DNA of 64,000 nt from Crotophaga sulcirostris. Its lineage: Eukaryota > Chordata > Aves > Cuculiformes > Crotophagidae. The first letter of the stretch is position 1. Every line of letters starts with the position of its first letter. The stretch lies in assembly GCA_013397455.1 (NCBI GenBank), contig VYZB01000339.1, forward strand, positions 566,923-630,922, in the 5' to 3' direction. The notes beneath the pieces were generated by a model. That model was not told the DNA's origin. It worked only from the letters and a program-made list of their open reading frames with translations, and ran no database searches. Made by a program: the position numbers and the translations under genes. Of the stretch, positions 26,401 to 38,700 are shown piece by piece.

Positions 26401-29400
26401 GTTGTGACCATCCATGAACTTTGATGGACAGCAGTTAGTAACAGGACCACAAATGGTAGTACTAAAGATAAACAAAGTTCAATACATGAAAGGATACAGA
26501 AATGTCTATATCTGAGAAATGTTATTTTCCCCTTGCAATTTTTTCTTCTTTTCTTTTTCTCCTGATAATCAGATAAAGTGTGGGAGGCCAGTTGTCTGCA
26601 AGGGGAAGGCAATCACTGCTCTGTAGTTCCCCAAAGCAGGGACTCAGCCACTGCTTAAGGAGAATCACAGGTCTGAGCCAATTACTGCAGAATTTGTACA
26701 CACTACACACTTGCTTTTTATGCTTAGATAGGAAAGTATTTTGAAATTAAATTCTACAACTTTGTTTTCAGACCTCTTTCTAGTTTGCTTTTAAAGTAAC
26801 AGAAGGGAAGTACTTGATATTTCTACTCCAGAAATTTTCGTCACTCGTGCTTGGTCACTTTAAACTAAATAATGCCTTTACCCCAAGGGCATGGGTAAAC
26901 TTTGTAGACATGCCTTCCACAGACTCTATGAGTTGCAGGAACCTTGTTAAACGAAGCAAGTAACGTTGTCTTCTATTGCAGATAAAAGTTGTTCCAGACA
27001 CTGTTCTGTGGTAGCAAGCTGGGGCATCAAAGGACTTCTGGTCCAGTGAAGCCCCCATAAGCCCAATCAATAAATCAACCAGACATTGCCCGGCAGGGCA
27101 CTATCACTGTAGTTATTTTCTTCTGACTTTCTTCTGACCTCATGAAACAACAGGTAAGAAAAATCTTCTATTTAAAAGCAAACCAAGACACAGAGATACA
27201 TAGCAGAAGCGATGGTGGGAAAGTTGGACCACTGCTTCATTAAAGAGTAACAGGCTACCTACATTTGACTGACATTCCCACAGAAAAAAAAATACGAACA
27301 AGCTCTGGCTACTAACATTAATTTTTCTTCCTCCTGCATGCCTCTTTCAGAAGTGATAATCCTCTGATAATTGCTGCTGGATTCACGCTAAGAAATAGGT
27401 AAGATGGGTCTCCAAATATGTTGTGGAAAGGTAAACCCAATAGGAACAGCAGAAGTTGTATTAAATTCCACAGTGCTCTTACTTTCCTTTTGTCTAGGTT
27501 TGCTCCTTCTGGATGACTATGGTTTCAGTGTACCATACACAGAGAATTTAATTAAGGAATACCAATGGAAGCAAACCTTCCCCTGCCCAGTACATTTACT
27601 CTGATTTCAAACTCTGTTTGATTACATCTGGTAAATATTGTGCCCTTAAGTCATCCAATAATTCAGCTTTTCCACTTTGAAATAATATTATTGCTGTATG
27701 AAAGGTTACCTGGAGGGCCAATTCTAATTACTGACTACATCCTGCATAAAAATATTCAAAATTATTTCCAAATGTTTACCAACCACAGTTTCAATAATAT
27801 TCTTTTACAAGGATAGTTTAATTGCAGTGTGTTCATCTAACTTGATTTATTTTTCTGATTTAAAAACTAGGCTACTCCAGTTGTGGATTTCTGGATTTTT
27901 TGGAAACAGGTGGCTGATAAACTAAGTTCTGGCTGAGAGGATAGTATTAATCAATATATTGCAATTTCCAAGACACTTAAGACTTGAATCACCCATTAAA
28001 TTCAAATCTATCCTCACAAGACACTAATTAAGGAAATGCATTAATATATTGCAGTAATATTAGTTACATATCCACATCTGCCTCAGACAGACAAATGAAA
28101 AAGTACTGCTGAAAGTTAAAAATGGATCTGTTAGGCACATGAGAAGGTAGATGCAGCACTGCAGGCTGCCACTTATTACTATAGGATTTCATGACTATAC
28201 AGTTATAATTGTTTTATAGCTGATGGAAAATTTCCAAATCAATAATGAAATAGAAACAGACAAAAATCAGAATTAGTTTCAACTTTTTGGGATTAAAACC
28301 TTTGAGTTTTACATTGCTTACAGTCTCTGATTGAGCAAGCAAAGCTATATGGTCCATCATTTTATATGTTGTCAATTCATTTAATAAAAAGTACAGCAAG
28401 CACAGCAGTATCTTTCAAGAGTATTAGCAAAAATAAGACACTGAATTTCAACAGTTTTGTTAGTTATACTATAAAAAAATGTCCTACGGTCACATCTACA
28501 AAAATAATAATCTTTGCAAGGATTTTAAAGAAATGACATCATAGTCATGTGGATTAATAAGTCTTGGGGTATCTAAATAGCAAAACAATATCTAAGGTAA
28601 GCAAAGCCTTCTGGAGTCTTCCTTTACAAACTACAGTCATACAGTAAAGGCAGTGTGAAGTTCAGCAAAGCCAGTTGGAAGGCCTCTGTGAGCTTCAGGA
28701 AGGATTGATCAGACCATGACAAAAGCACTTCAGACAAACATAAATAGAGCTCATATTCATTCAATATCAGTACATCACTGGTTTAAAAGATAGAGGTTTT
28801 CTGTCTTCTGACAAAGGACAACTGCTTTGAAAGTGTGATGTAAAAACGCCTACAGGTAGACAAATCAAACTGGGTTTTCACCAGGCTATTGGGTTACACA
28901 CTTGTAACACAAGCCCCTTAGTTCCCATCAGATTTACAGTGTCTGTTCCAAATCATAAGCCACTTTCCTGTTTAAATTGTTAAGGTTTTACTTTTAGCAC
29001 TGCAGTAATATGGGTGGCTTAGGGGGAGGTGCTCTTCACAGGAAAGATCTGCTACAACTCGAACCTCCTGGGGAAAAAAAAAGTGACCTTGACTGACAGT
29101 AGGCATGCACTATTTCAAAGTGAAAGGCAAATATTTGACAAGGTTATAGTAGACTCAAATAGACCTCTCCAAATGAATACCATGTGCGGCCTTAACAGCA
29201 GCAGGATTCTGTTGTAATAAATGTATCTCTCCACTTATTCAGGTCGCATGAGCACTGTGGGCCTGGGTTAGGGGTGCCAGTCTCAAGCTGAGGTCTCACC
29301 TGGGATTGAGGTCTGATTTACAACCAAGTGTGAGCATTTGCACACCCAACAGGTGCCCATGACAAAGATAAGGAGGGGGGGGGGGTGTCTAACACAGGCA

Positions 29401-31152
29401 CAGGCACAGAGTCTGACACTTCAGCCTTACTTTTGTCACAATTTCTTAACAAAAGAGAATATATGTGAGGACAGTGTGTTGCTTTCTGCTGACCTCAATT
29501 ATATCAGTGCAGTGAGAGATTCAGTCCCTCTCTGTTAACATTATGTTAGACTGCATGGCCCTTGGTCTGTCTGGTTAGTGATGTTATAATGTGCTATTAG
29601 AAAATATTTCATTTGTTTCCCACTTCTCACTCTATGAAGACCTCACCAGCTGAGGTAGATTTAAGTTTTCACTTAGAAGAAATAAAGTAACAAAACAACT
29701 AAACAAACACAAATACGCTCAACAAGGAAATGTCTGCATTTCCTGTCTCTGAAGTAAAATTCACTGAAGTGATTTGATATTGTTGAGCTTCCTGGTCAAA
29801 GAACCTTCTCTGAGGTATCTCCAGCACCTATTCTAAGCACAAGAGATGTTATGGGGAACAAGAAAGTTCTCTAAATAAACCATTGCAGAAGTCATAAGTG
29901 AGCAGAACGCAACTTAAAATTACCATAGCCACTTCTTCCTCAACATATCTTCTCATGTGGTCCCTCTGCAAAGTAAGGGATAGAGGAGAAAGAGAATCCT
30001 CAGTCACCATGAGCTTCTTTGTTGAAAGTCCTTCTGGTTCTGCAGGCATGACAGAAGTCAAAACTTGGGCCTTTTGAGGCCAGTTGTCATCTGAAAACTG
30101 CACTCCAATGTCTTCACTGCTTTAAGACTTCACCTGGTGAAATCAAAAATAAATAGGGAATGATGGTGAACAGTGCACTTCACTGGCTGGGCAGTTTTGA
30201 AAGAGCTTCCAAGCACTCCTTCATATACTTGAGGGTGCTGCTGGCACTAAAATGTTCTTGCTTTATTCTGGTGTTGCTTTGCACCTAGGAGGGTGAACAT
30301 TCAGCTTCAGGACAAATATCATTTGATTTGTGAGGTGCTTTGACTTCCAAACAAAGCCTTGTGTTTTTTTTTCCTGAAGAATTTGAGCCAGATGAATATT
30401 GGCAGTGGAAAGCATGTTAAATAATGTATGAAGAGAAGGATGGACACAAGAGGTGTCAGGTTTCCTCTTCATACCCTTTTCCCCTGCAGGCTTTGAAACA
30501 TATTTCACTCGGTTACTTCATAATTTATACAAATATATAAAGGTTAACCCTGCATTTTAGGCTCTGATGAATATACTGTGCAAATTCACATGCAAAACAG
30601 ATGTCACCTTCAAGCCATTGGCACATGCCCAGTTGCAAAACAGGTACCACTGTGTCATGCAGAATTTTGTTGTTTCTGGCAATCCCCCAGAATTTAAGTC
30701 AGGAATGAAATTAAATGTAACAAACAAAGGCCATATATTTTACACTCCTTTACACCAAAAATACAAGCACAGATCAGCATCCTCTCTCTAACCTTGTGGG
30801 ATTTTTAGCTATCTCCAGAGTAAATAAAGCTGCTGCTACTATTGTTCCTTCTCTTCAAAAATATCCACAGTTCTGCTGATGATTTGAAAGTAGTGGTGTA
30901 GTAAGACATGGTTTCAAAAAGCTGATTCCATACATACAACAATCACTCTTTATTTCAAACTACAAACATTTGTTTCACTTGATCAGAGCTACACTATGAC
31001 TAAAACAAATGCATGATCACATTCAGTAAATCTTACTAGTCATACATCTTGACGTAGTATACTTTGACAAAGGAAATAGCTTACTAAGAGCCTGCTGTAA
31101 AACTAGTATCAATAAGGAACTAAAGGAAAGTATCTTAAAACATGCTCTGGCA
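20481..31152. other. intergenic desert, nothing recognised
   Basis: About 10.7 kb of AT-rich sequence without a CR1 copy I can recognise and without a coding exon. Adjacent plus-strand frames at 21604-22409 (86, 92 and 105 codons) resemble no known protein and show no splice or promoter context. A slightly GC-richer segment at 23400-23700 is unidentified. The lack of recent insertions is compatible with constraint, but that is inference. Confidence 0.55.
29372..29387. repeat. poly(G) run
   Basis: Twelve consecutive G bases interrupt ordinary sequence. Runs of this kind are prone to sequencing or assembly error. Confidence 0.8.
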
Positions 31153-31212
31153 TGATCCAAAGCCAACTGAAATCATTGGAAAGACTTTCACAGTCTTTCC
31201 TGAACTTAGTCC
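31153..31212. repeat. candidate ancient amniote palindromic repeat
   Basis: The run TGATCCAAAGCCAACTGAAA followed by TCATTGGAAAGACTTTCACA resembles a dispersed amniote repeat of the type GATCCAAAGCCCATTGAAGT..CAATGGAAAGACTCCCATTG. It contains a perfect 9-bp inverted repeat, GGAAAGACT at 31178-31186 with AGTCTTTCC at 31192-31200. The family name is not certain. Confidence 0.4.
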
Positions 31213-33759
31213 TTTAATTCCTTCCAGAAATCACAGTCTATCATGTATTGATACATCCACCTAGATAAAGTCGAAATATTTGTATGTAACAGAACAATTA
31301 GTCTGATAAAAGCAAGAGCAAAAAAAATACTTTCAAAGAACAGTTTCTACTAAAAATTTAATATTAATATTTTACCACTAGGCTAAAACACCAGAGAAAA
31401 CAGCATATTATAATCCTGAATTGTGACATAAGAAATCCATTAAGATCCTAATTAAAGTGCATTCTGCATAACAGCAAGTCTTGGCAGTGCAAGTCATCTA
31501 TGAAATGCTATGAAATGCATCTGAGATTTGAAAAAAGCATGTGTAATTCTTTTTAAAAAAAGACATAATTTAGCTCAAGAGACAAGAAATTTTAATATCA
31601 TTCCACTTGCCCAACATTTAAAGTTTGCCTGAAATTACACATTCATCATATAATCTAGTCTTTATAAATGTCATTTTTCATCCTACCCAAAGCTATCAGG
31701 CTATCAAGCCTGGGGTCCCAGCAAACTGGGACTGTACGGACATAGAAAAGCCACAGTTTTTTTTAGAAGGTCTTAACACTTGTAGCTCTCATCCAACAAA
31801 TGCTCTCCACCATGATCTCTTTGGCATTAATAATTTATTATACTTAATGAGACTTCTAACATGCAGAAAATTAGACAAGTCATTATGTCTTCAAAGTATC
31901 ATTTCCTGCCAGGCGAAAGTAAGAAAGCAGCAGACACAAGGTAGAGGAATGATCATTCTGGCTTAGACAAACAGCTCACTAATTCTTTTTTTAAGGGTAA
32001 GAATTAATCACCTCCAGTTACCCTTTACAAAGCCACTGTTACTTAGTTTTTATATATAACTATACAACTCAAATCTTTTTTTCAAGCATTGCACATCTGT
32101 CAATTAGTGCTAATGTGATTCCAGGGTCTGTTAAGGTCTGTTTGTTTTATAGGCTTTTTAAAAGCTTAAAGTAGTTAATTTCCTCTTAGGTTGCTCCTCA
32201 GCACCAAGTCTAACTTCAAATCAGTAAAATCACTCTTCTTTCTCTTAAAATATTCTTCATTCATCTCTTTGTCAGGAGCAATTCTATTTCCTTTACATAA
32301 ATATTGGCATTTCTTGACACGATGACAGCCAGTTCCCACAGCAGTAAAAATATGATCCTTCTCCTCTTCTGCTGCTTTTCCCTTCCTTCTGATCTCATGT
32401 GCACCAGACTGGAGCTAAACTTAAAGGATCGTCTCAAAAAGAGGCTACCCCAGACATCTCTCCTAGGTAAGGCTGGCTGGCTCAGATTAAAACCTCAGAT
32501 TCAGACATGCTCAGAAAATCACTCTTGCTTGAGGCAGCTCATCTCAGTCATCCATTATCAGAAGAGGAAGTTGTTCTTGCCATGTAAGAAGGGTTATTTC
32601 ACACTTGCGAAGAAATTTTAAGAACAAGGAAACTGAAATAACCTACTAGAGTCAACACCTGTTCCTAAACCTTGAGCCTCTGAGGATGGGAGCATGAACA
32701 TAAACTTTTTTCTGGCTCCAAAAGCAGATGCTGCTGGCAAAGCAGCAAACACGGGTGCAGCAGAGTGCTCTCTTGACTTTAGATCTCTCTTCCTTTGAAA
32801 AACAGCAGCTGGAGACTTTCAAACTATTGACAAAGCCGAGACACAAAAGCTTCCAAAACACCTCCAAAAGCAGCAAATTACCCTTGCAGGAGAGATCTGG
32901 AAAAGATGTCAGCAATGGACGCTGCAGGTGCTGACTTTAATGTTTTTGTAAATATATTCCCATATCAGCCTGTGCACTCAGGTTGTCAGGGTTTGGTTTC
33001 AGTTTTAGTTTAGAGAGAAGCATATCCAACAAACCACAGAGAAGGACGCCATGAGAAAATGGGAAGATACTAAACCAGGGTTGAATTCAGCAAAGTCCAG
33101 AGGCCAATGTAAGAAGGTAAGACAGTTTTAGAAATAATGGGGTATGGATTTACACCGGGAAAACTGAGTGCAGTAGCATGAAATTATGCAGATGAGTATG
33201 AGACTCAAGCGCATGGATCTCAGGCTTTTAGCTCTTTCTTATCTCCAAAAGAAAATCATTTTCAGGCTCTAATCTGCTTTCTACTTTTCCGTTCAAATGT
33301 CACAGATCCAGGCCCCACTTCTTTGTGCTGTGAGACTAGTCTGTGCAAAAGGAGAAAACTAAGAGATGGAAATGGTCTTTATTCACTTTAGAAACTAAAT
33401 TTGGCTCAGAATTGGCCACTATTTCCATAAGGGGCTTTGGAGGAAGAGATTGCAACCAAGACAGAAGATTCATCTGGTATGTTTGAGCACCACTCCTGCA
33501 AGACAGCACAACTTATAGCAAGTGCAACATTAGGGAAGACCTATTGAGTCACCAACTTTTGCCATATTTTGTGACCAACATTGAATCACAGTTAGAACAT
33601 TCTAATTTTTTTTTCTTTTTTGGGGGGTGGGGAGGGATGGGAAAGGGGCTTTAGCATCTGGGATATTTTTCTTGTGTTATGATTTTTTAAACAACTGCAT
33701 TTGCAATGTACCAGAAAAAATCAAGTGTTAATGCTTCTTGTATTTCTTTCTGCATTTAC
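31213..33759. other. intergenic, nothing recognised
   Basis: AT-rich. The 113-codon plus-strand frame at 31625-31966 and the 105-codon frame at 32304-32621 have no recognisable similarity. Confidence 0.55.
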
Positions 33760-34345
33760 CTTTTCTCATTAGAATTTCTCTTAATAATCACACATTACTC
33801 TGGAGCAGCAAAAACGTGTCTTGTTTCTGTCAGAAGTATTGCACTTAGTATGCAAAGTTGTTTTTAATCTTCAGATTGGTCTGCATACGTATAGCTAGCG
33901 CCTTACAGCATTGTTTTTGCAGACTTAATGGGGAAAATGTACGCACTGGGGCAAAGTAATTGGATTTCAGCTAAGAAGCAGCATTTGAATGAAATCAATA
34001 AAGATTCTGTCATCTAATATTTTAAGTTTGGTACAATGTGTATACTGTAGGTCAGTGTAAATTCATTAAAAAGATCAATGCGATGGAATTTGTCTTGGGT
34101 GCCTTGAAATATCCTAGGGTCACTTGAGAGGAAGTTGCCAAGGAAACAAGAGATGCAACTCAGAGAAACATTTAGGTGTTTTAAGTTGATGGCTGAATTC
34201 TACCGAGTTTATAAGATAGTATAATACAGGAAGTTGTCATGGAAACGAATTTCAACAAACGGTTAATGAATAGCCAAGCTGGGCAATTACTGCAGGTGGC
34301 TGTGTCAAAACATTTTGGGCTAGAACACCCTTAAAAAATGTGAAC
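33760..34345. promoter_or_regulatory. candidate enhancer with two RFX X-box motifs
   Basis: Two near-consensus RFX X-boxes lie 99 bp apart on the same strand: GTTGCCAAGGAAAC at 34134-34147 and GTTGTCATGGAAAC at 34233-34246. The consensus is roughly GTTNCCATGGNAAC. The surrounding ~580 bp holds no repeat I recognise and several CpG-containing motifs (TACGTA, TAGCGCC, GTACGC) in otherwise CpG-poor DNA. RFX proteins drive ciliary genes and, with partners, other programmes. Regulatory activity and edges are inferred. Confidence 0.4.
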
Positions 34346-36985
34346 TCTCCACGGGTTCTTGGTTTCACCCCAGATAAAAAGAGTAAATGGTGCTCAGGCA
34401 CAAACATGGCAGATGCATTAGTAAAACTCTTAACAGATAAACTTCTTTATAGCTGGGTTAATTTTGGATGTTATAAATCATAACCCCTTAACTAGCATCT
34501 AGAAGCCCTGCTATAGGTAATAAATCTGTTTTTAATTTCAAATCTATTTCTCTTGTATTATTGTTTTTATTAAATGAAACATTTTAATTAGAAATACTTT
34601 TAAAACTCTTCTTTTGTCTTGATTGGTGTCTTTTCTCTGTCAAAGGCTTTTCATTTGCAAAAATGTTTTGGTTTTTCTTTTTTTTCTTGGGTTTAAGTCC
34701 CACATCTGCTTTCTTCAATAACAAACCCTTGCTGAAGTTATTTTAATTTCTGTAACAGAACATAACAGTCATTTTCCAGGATCATGCAGGCATCAATTTT
34801 TTTCTTCCTCTATTATTCTCTTTCAACTTCTCAATTTCCTTTCTTATTAGGTATGATGCATTTCTCAGCTTGGGTACAGTGCTTTAGGGTCTCAACACTA
34901 ATGTGAAAACTCTTATAACTTTCAATCAAACTCAAAGACAAAATCCAAGAACATACGCAGCAATATGCAATCCATATTCTTTTTTAATATATTAGAGGAA
35001 GCCACGACATTGGCGCTCTCAGGGAGATTAGCTGATACAAACACTGTAACTGGAGATGCATGCTTTCATTCTCTTAAATAGAAACAGACAGACCACATCT
35101 AATGTATAGATAAGATAGATAAGGTAACACGTCTGCATGGAAATTCCTTCCCAAAGCTACCCATTATGTGCAATAATTTTACTTCCCCAGTGAAATCCCA
35201 TTTTTAGCCCTCAAATGCTCATTCCTTGGAAGTTTTTCCTATCTAATACTCATCCTAAAAACCTCATGCTATTTAATTTGTTTTAAAGCTCCTGGCCATT
35301 ATGCTCTAAGATCAGTCTGACACTTGTTTAAAAAAAAAACCAGTTTTTTGAGATGTTTCATGAACATTTTTGTCTGCCTTAAATAGCAAAAAATTGATGC
35401 CAAATACTGTATAACGCTATTTGTAGCTACCTCATCATTTTAAGTTGCAGCTACAGTTATAAATTTTACATTATGTCATTTCCCCCAGCTATACACACAC
35501 AATTTATACATTACCAAGTGTAATTTGGATGCATAGAAATGTAAGTACAGAAAGCTTTGGGACATTCACTTGGCCTGTAGAAAAGCCGTACACCTTTAAT
35601 GAGATTCAGCTTTATTCTGAACATACAAAAATCTTCCCTTTGGCCCTTTCACCCCCTCCACATCATTGTACTACAAGAGTGACATAGGTTGGTGAAGTAT
35701 CTACACTCCCTGCCGTCCTGTTTACCCACCACCTGCTGCTCCAAGTTGTTCCTCATCTGCTGTAGAACCGGCTACCACTACAGTGATGGCTGACAGAAAA
35801 AAAAAAATAGGAAATCCAGTTCAAAAATGCAAAATTTTCTAGCTCAGCAATACCTCTGCAGTTTTATGTATTTGGACCATAAAAAGGGAATGTAAGATGG
35901 AGTGTTACTTCCACACACATCTTTACATCAGTCTCACACAGTCCAGATGGACACTTGGGTAGAAGAAAAAAAGAGAACCTAGTTCTCATAATGTCATTCA
36001 AAGTCTTGAAATTTCAGCACTTTCCCAGACCTTTGAGTAATGTATTCTCAGCTTTTATACAACTTTCTAGACTTCATGGTCATGGCAAAAATGTATTTAA
36101 AAGGTTTAGAAAGAGAAGACAAAGAAACTAACCCCAATATAGGATTTTTTTGTATGCTTTTTTTAACATCTCCATATTTTTGAGAGGCTTAAATCACAAT
36201 ACATGAACAGTTGGCATTGGTCAAGAATCAGGACTCTAAATGTGAACCATTTTTAGCATGAATGCATGCCCTTGGAAACCACACATATTTCTTTTACTCT
36301 CATTCCTCCTAGCAGAAAAAATGGATAAAATGAGGATTTCACTGAGCACCAGGTGCTGTCCCTGAGCTATGAAGGATAGAGGAGGATAGAAACAAGAAAA
36401 AAATTCACTGTTATTCGCAACATTGTAGGTAAGCCTACCTTGCCCTTAAAATCTGTATGATTCTGTAATTGTACAGCTTTGTGCTAAAGATAATAAAATA
36501 ACCTTGAATTGTGCTTCACAGCAACGCAGTCAATGAACTACTTACATACAAACAAACTCTTGAATATTTTGTATTGAGATTGAATGCTATGTTATACTTC
36601 TCTCCTGTACTGCATTCAATTAACTCAAGGCTGTTGTCAGTTCCTGAGCATGCCTCTTGTGCGTCAACATATTCAAACTTTCAACATGAATGAATCCTCT
36701 GAAAGTTTAATTTCAACACTATTAGTTCTAGAAAGTCACTTTTTTAAGGTCTGTTGCAATTCAAGGCAGTGGAGGAAACAGATCAAACCCTGGTTCATTG
36801 CTCATTGCCAGAGGACGGTGCAGTCAGTTGGATAAAGGCAAAAATGCTTCTTTTTGTTTTCCGTGTTTGCTATGAAGTCAAATGTCAGACAGAATTTATT
36901 AGAAGTTATTAACTTCTTGAGATCTTAATTAAAGGAGCATGGGAATAAGAAAAGTCAAAGGTTTTCTTTCTTTGTTTTCTAAATT
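34346..36985. other. intergenic, nothing recognised
   Basis: AT-rich sequence between the X-box region and the octamer cluster; no feature I can support. Confidence 0.55.
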
Positions 36986-37364
36986 ATTTGCATTAACAAG
37001 AAAAAAAATCCACAAAACCAAATGAACAAAAAAAAAAAAAACAAAGCTCAGTTGTAACAGCAGTATTTGCCCACCAACTGATTTTACTCAATGCTATGCA
37101 AATACAAGCTGAAGAGTTGTTGAAGCCTGGGGAATACCGGAATGCACAAAGTTATGCTACTTTAGTAATTATCTGTCCTTCTTAAATGCTCATGTGGATT
37201 AGCACTTACTCACACAGCAATTACTGACATCACTGGGGCTTCTTGCATAGCTTGTAACCACCAGTGCTACTGGATTCACTCAGGGATAGATAATAAATAG
37301 TGCTTTACCTAACTAATATGACAAGCATTTCAGATTTTGACTACTCACAAAAGGTTATTTGCAT
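36986..37364. promoter_or_regulatory. cluster of three exact POU octamer motifs
   Basis: ATTTGCAT occurs at 36986-36993 and 37357-37364, and its reverse complement ATGCAAAT at 37096-37103. Octamers occur elsewhere singly in the window (for example 8021, 9782, 44157), so the grouping rather than the presence is notable. No repeat or ORF explains this stretch. Function is inferred. Confidence 0.3.
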
Positions 37365-38225
37365 CCCTCCAAAAATATTCATGTTGAAATATGCTCAGAA
37401 AATGCATGTGAAATTTGCAGGTCTATAAAAGAAAAGTCAAAACTCCTCAAATGACTCCTCATGAATGATCTTTACAACTGTAAATGTGAAAACTGAACCT
37501 TAAAAAAAATAAACAATCCTTTTTTCTATTAATGTAACTTTCAAAACGAACAGGCTTGTGAGCTTTTTATTCTTGAAAAACATAGTTGAATCAACTAGAG
37601 AGGCCAGAGCTGTCTTCCCAGGAGAAGTCTGTTAAATAATAAATAAAAAACCCAATAACTTTCACGCACTTCAAACCAGGCACAAAATACAGAAAACTCC
37701 CAGTAGTTACTCAATATATCAGAACCAGGGATTCAGGCCATTTTCATTCACTTGTGCAACTCAGAGCAGTTTGTTTCTCACTGAAGTGCTGTTCACACAA
37801 AGCATCCACAGCATAGAAATATTTTAAACATCATGTGCAGAATTTCCCATTAGCAAACACAGTTCATGATATGGCAATTACAGAAAAAAGAAATCAAATC
37901 CATATATGACCATCTCAAAGGAAAAGCAAAGGAAGATTTTGTCTTTCAGTGCTTTGGGGGATATCCTCCTATTGCTTACGCGCTACTTCAGGCATTTTCA
38001 ACTCTCTTCTAATCTGCAGTTATCCCTGCATCTTCCCAGTATGTGCTCATGGGCAAATTTAAGCCCATGGCCAGAAGATCTAGCAGGGACTGAACAAAAA
38101 AAGGCCCATAAATGTGTGCAGGTTGGGACAGACAATTCAGTCATTTCCTTAGTTAGCATCAAGATGACAGTCTTGCATTGCAGGATATGAGCATGCACGC
38201 CTGTCAGCTAAGTCTATAGCAAAGT

Positions 38226-38700
38226 CAGTTATGGTCTGACCTCAGCGAACGATGGTGAGGAGCGCAGTGGTGAGACTGTTAAATGCTGGTTGTCACTTGC
38301 TGGGGCGTTGCAGCCTCCAGAGTGGACAACTCCAGCAGTGGCACCAGCTTCTCCTCCAGCTGAGTGACCAGACCACCTGGTCTCAAACCCATCTGGAAAG
38401 AGGTCTGCCAACCCCGTTGGTGGCATCCTTCATTCTGGGAAGAGAACACTCAGTGTATTTCACTCTCTCCCAGTACTTTGCAGCCATTCCCTGAAGTGGA
38501 CTGGGCACATCATGGCTGCATTGCCAAATCTGACATTCAGAGACGGCCTTTCAGCACCATGTTGGCTTAAGACTGCGCCCCTCGCTGGGCCACCAGACAT
38601 CTGGTCAGAGCTCAAATAAGCCCAGGTGAAAAGTTTAAGTGTGCTGCTGACAGAGAGATTTGTACTGAAATGCAAGTGAGAGCCCAAGTTAAGCCTGCGG
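38226..38700. other. unidentified GC-richer block
   Basis: A ~475-bp stretch of higher GC with several short overlapping open frames on both strands. It has CpG-containing text such as CAGCGAACGATGG and GAGACGGCC, while the flanks are AT-rich. No protein similarity, splice signals or repeat family was recognised. It may be a decayed LTR or another insertion. Confidence 0.3.

Noticed and set aside
29372..29387. Poly(G) run as a G-quadruplex element
   Set aside because: It is a single homopolymer without separate G-tracts and may be a sequencing artefact, so I list it only as a simple repeat.
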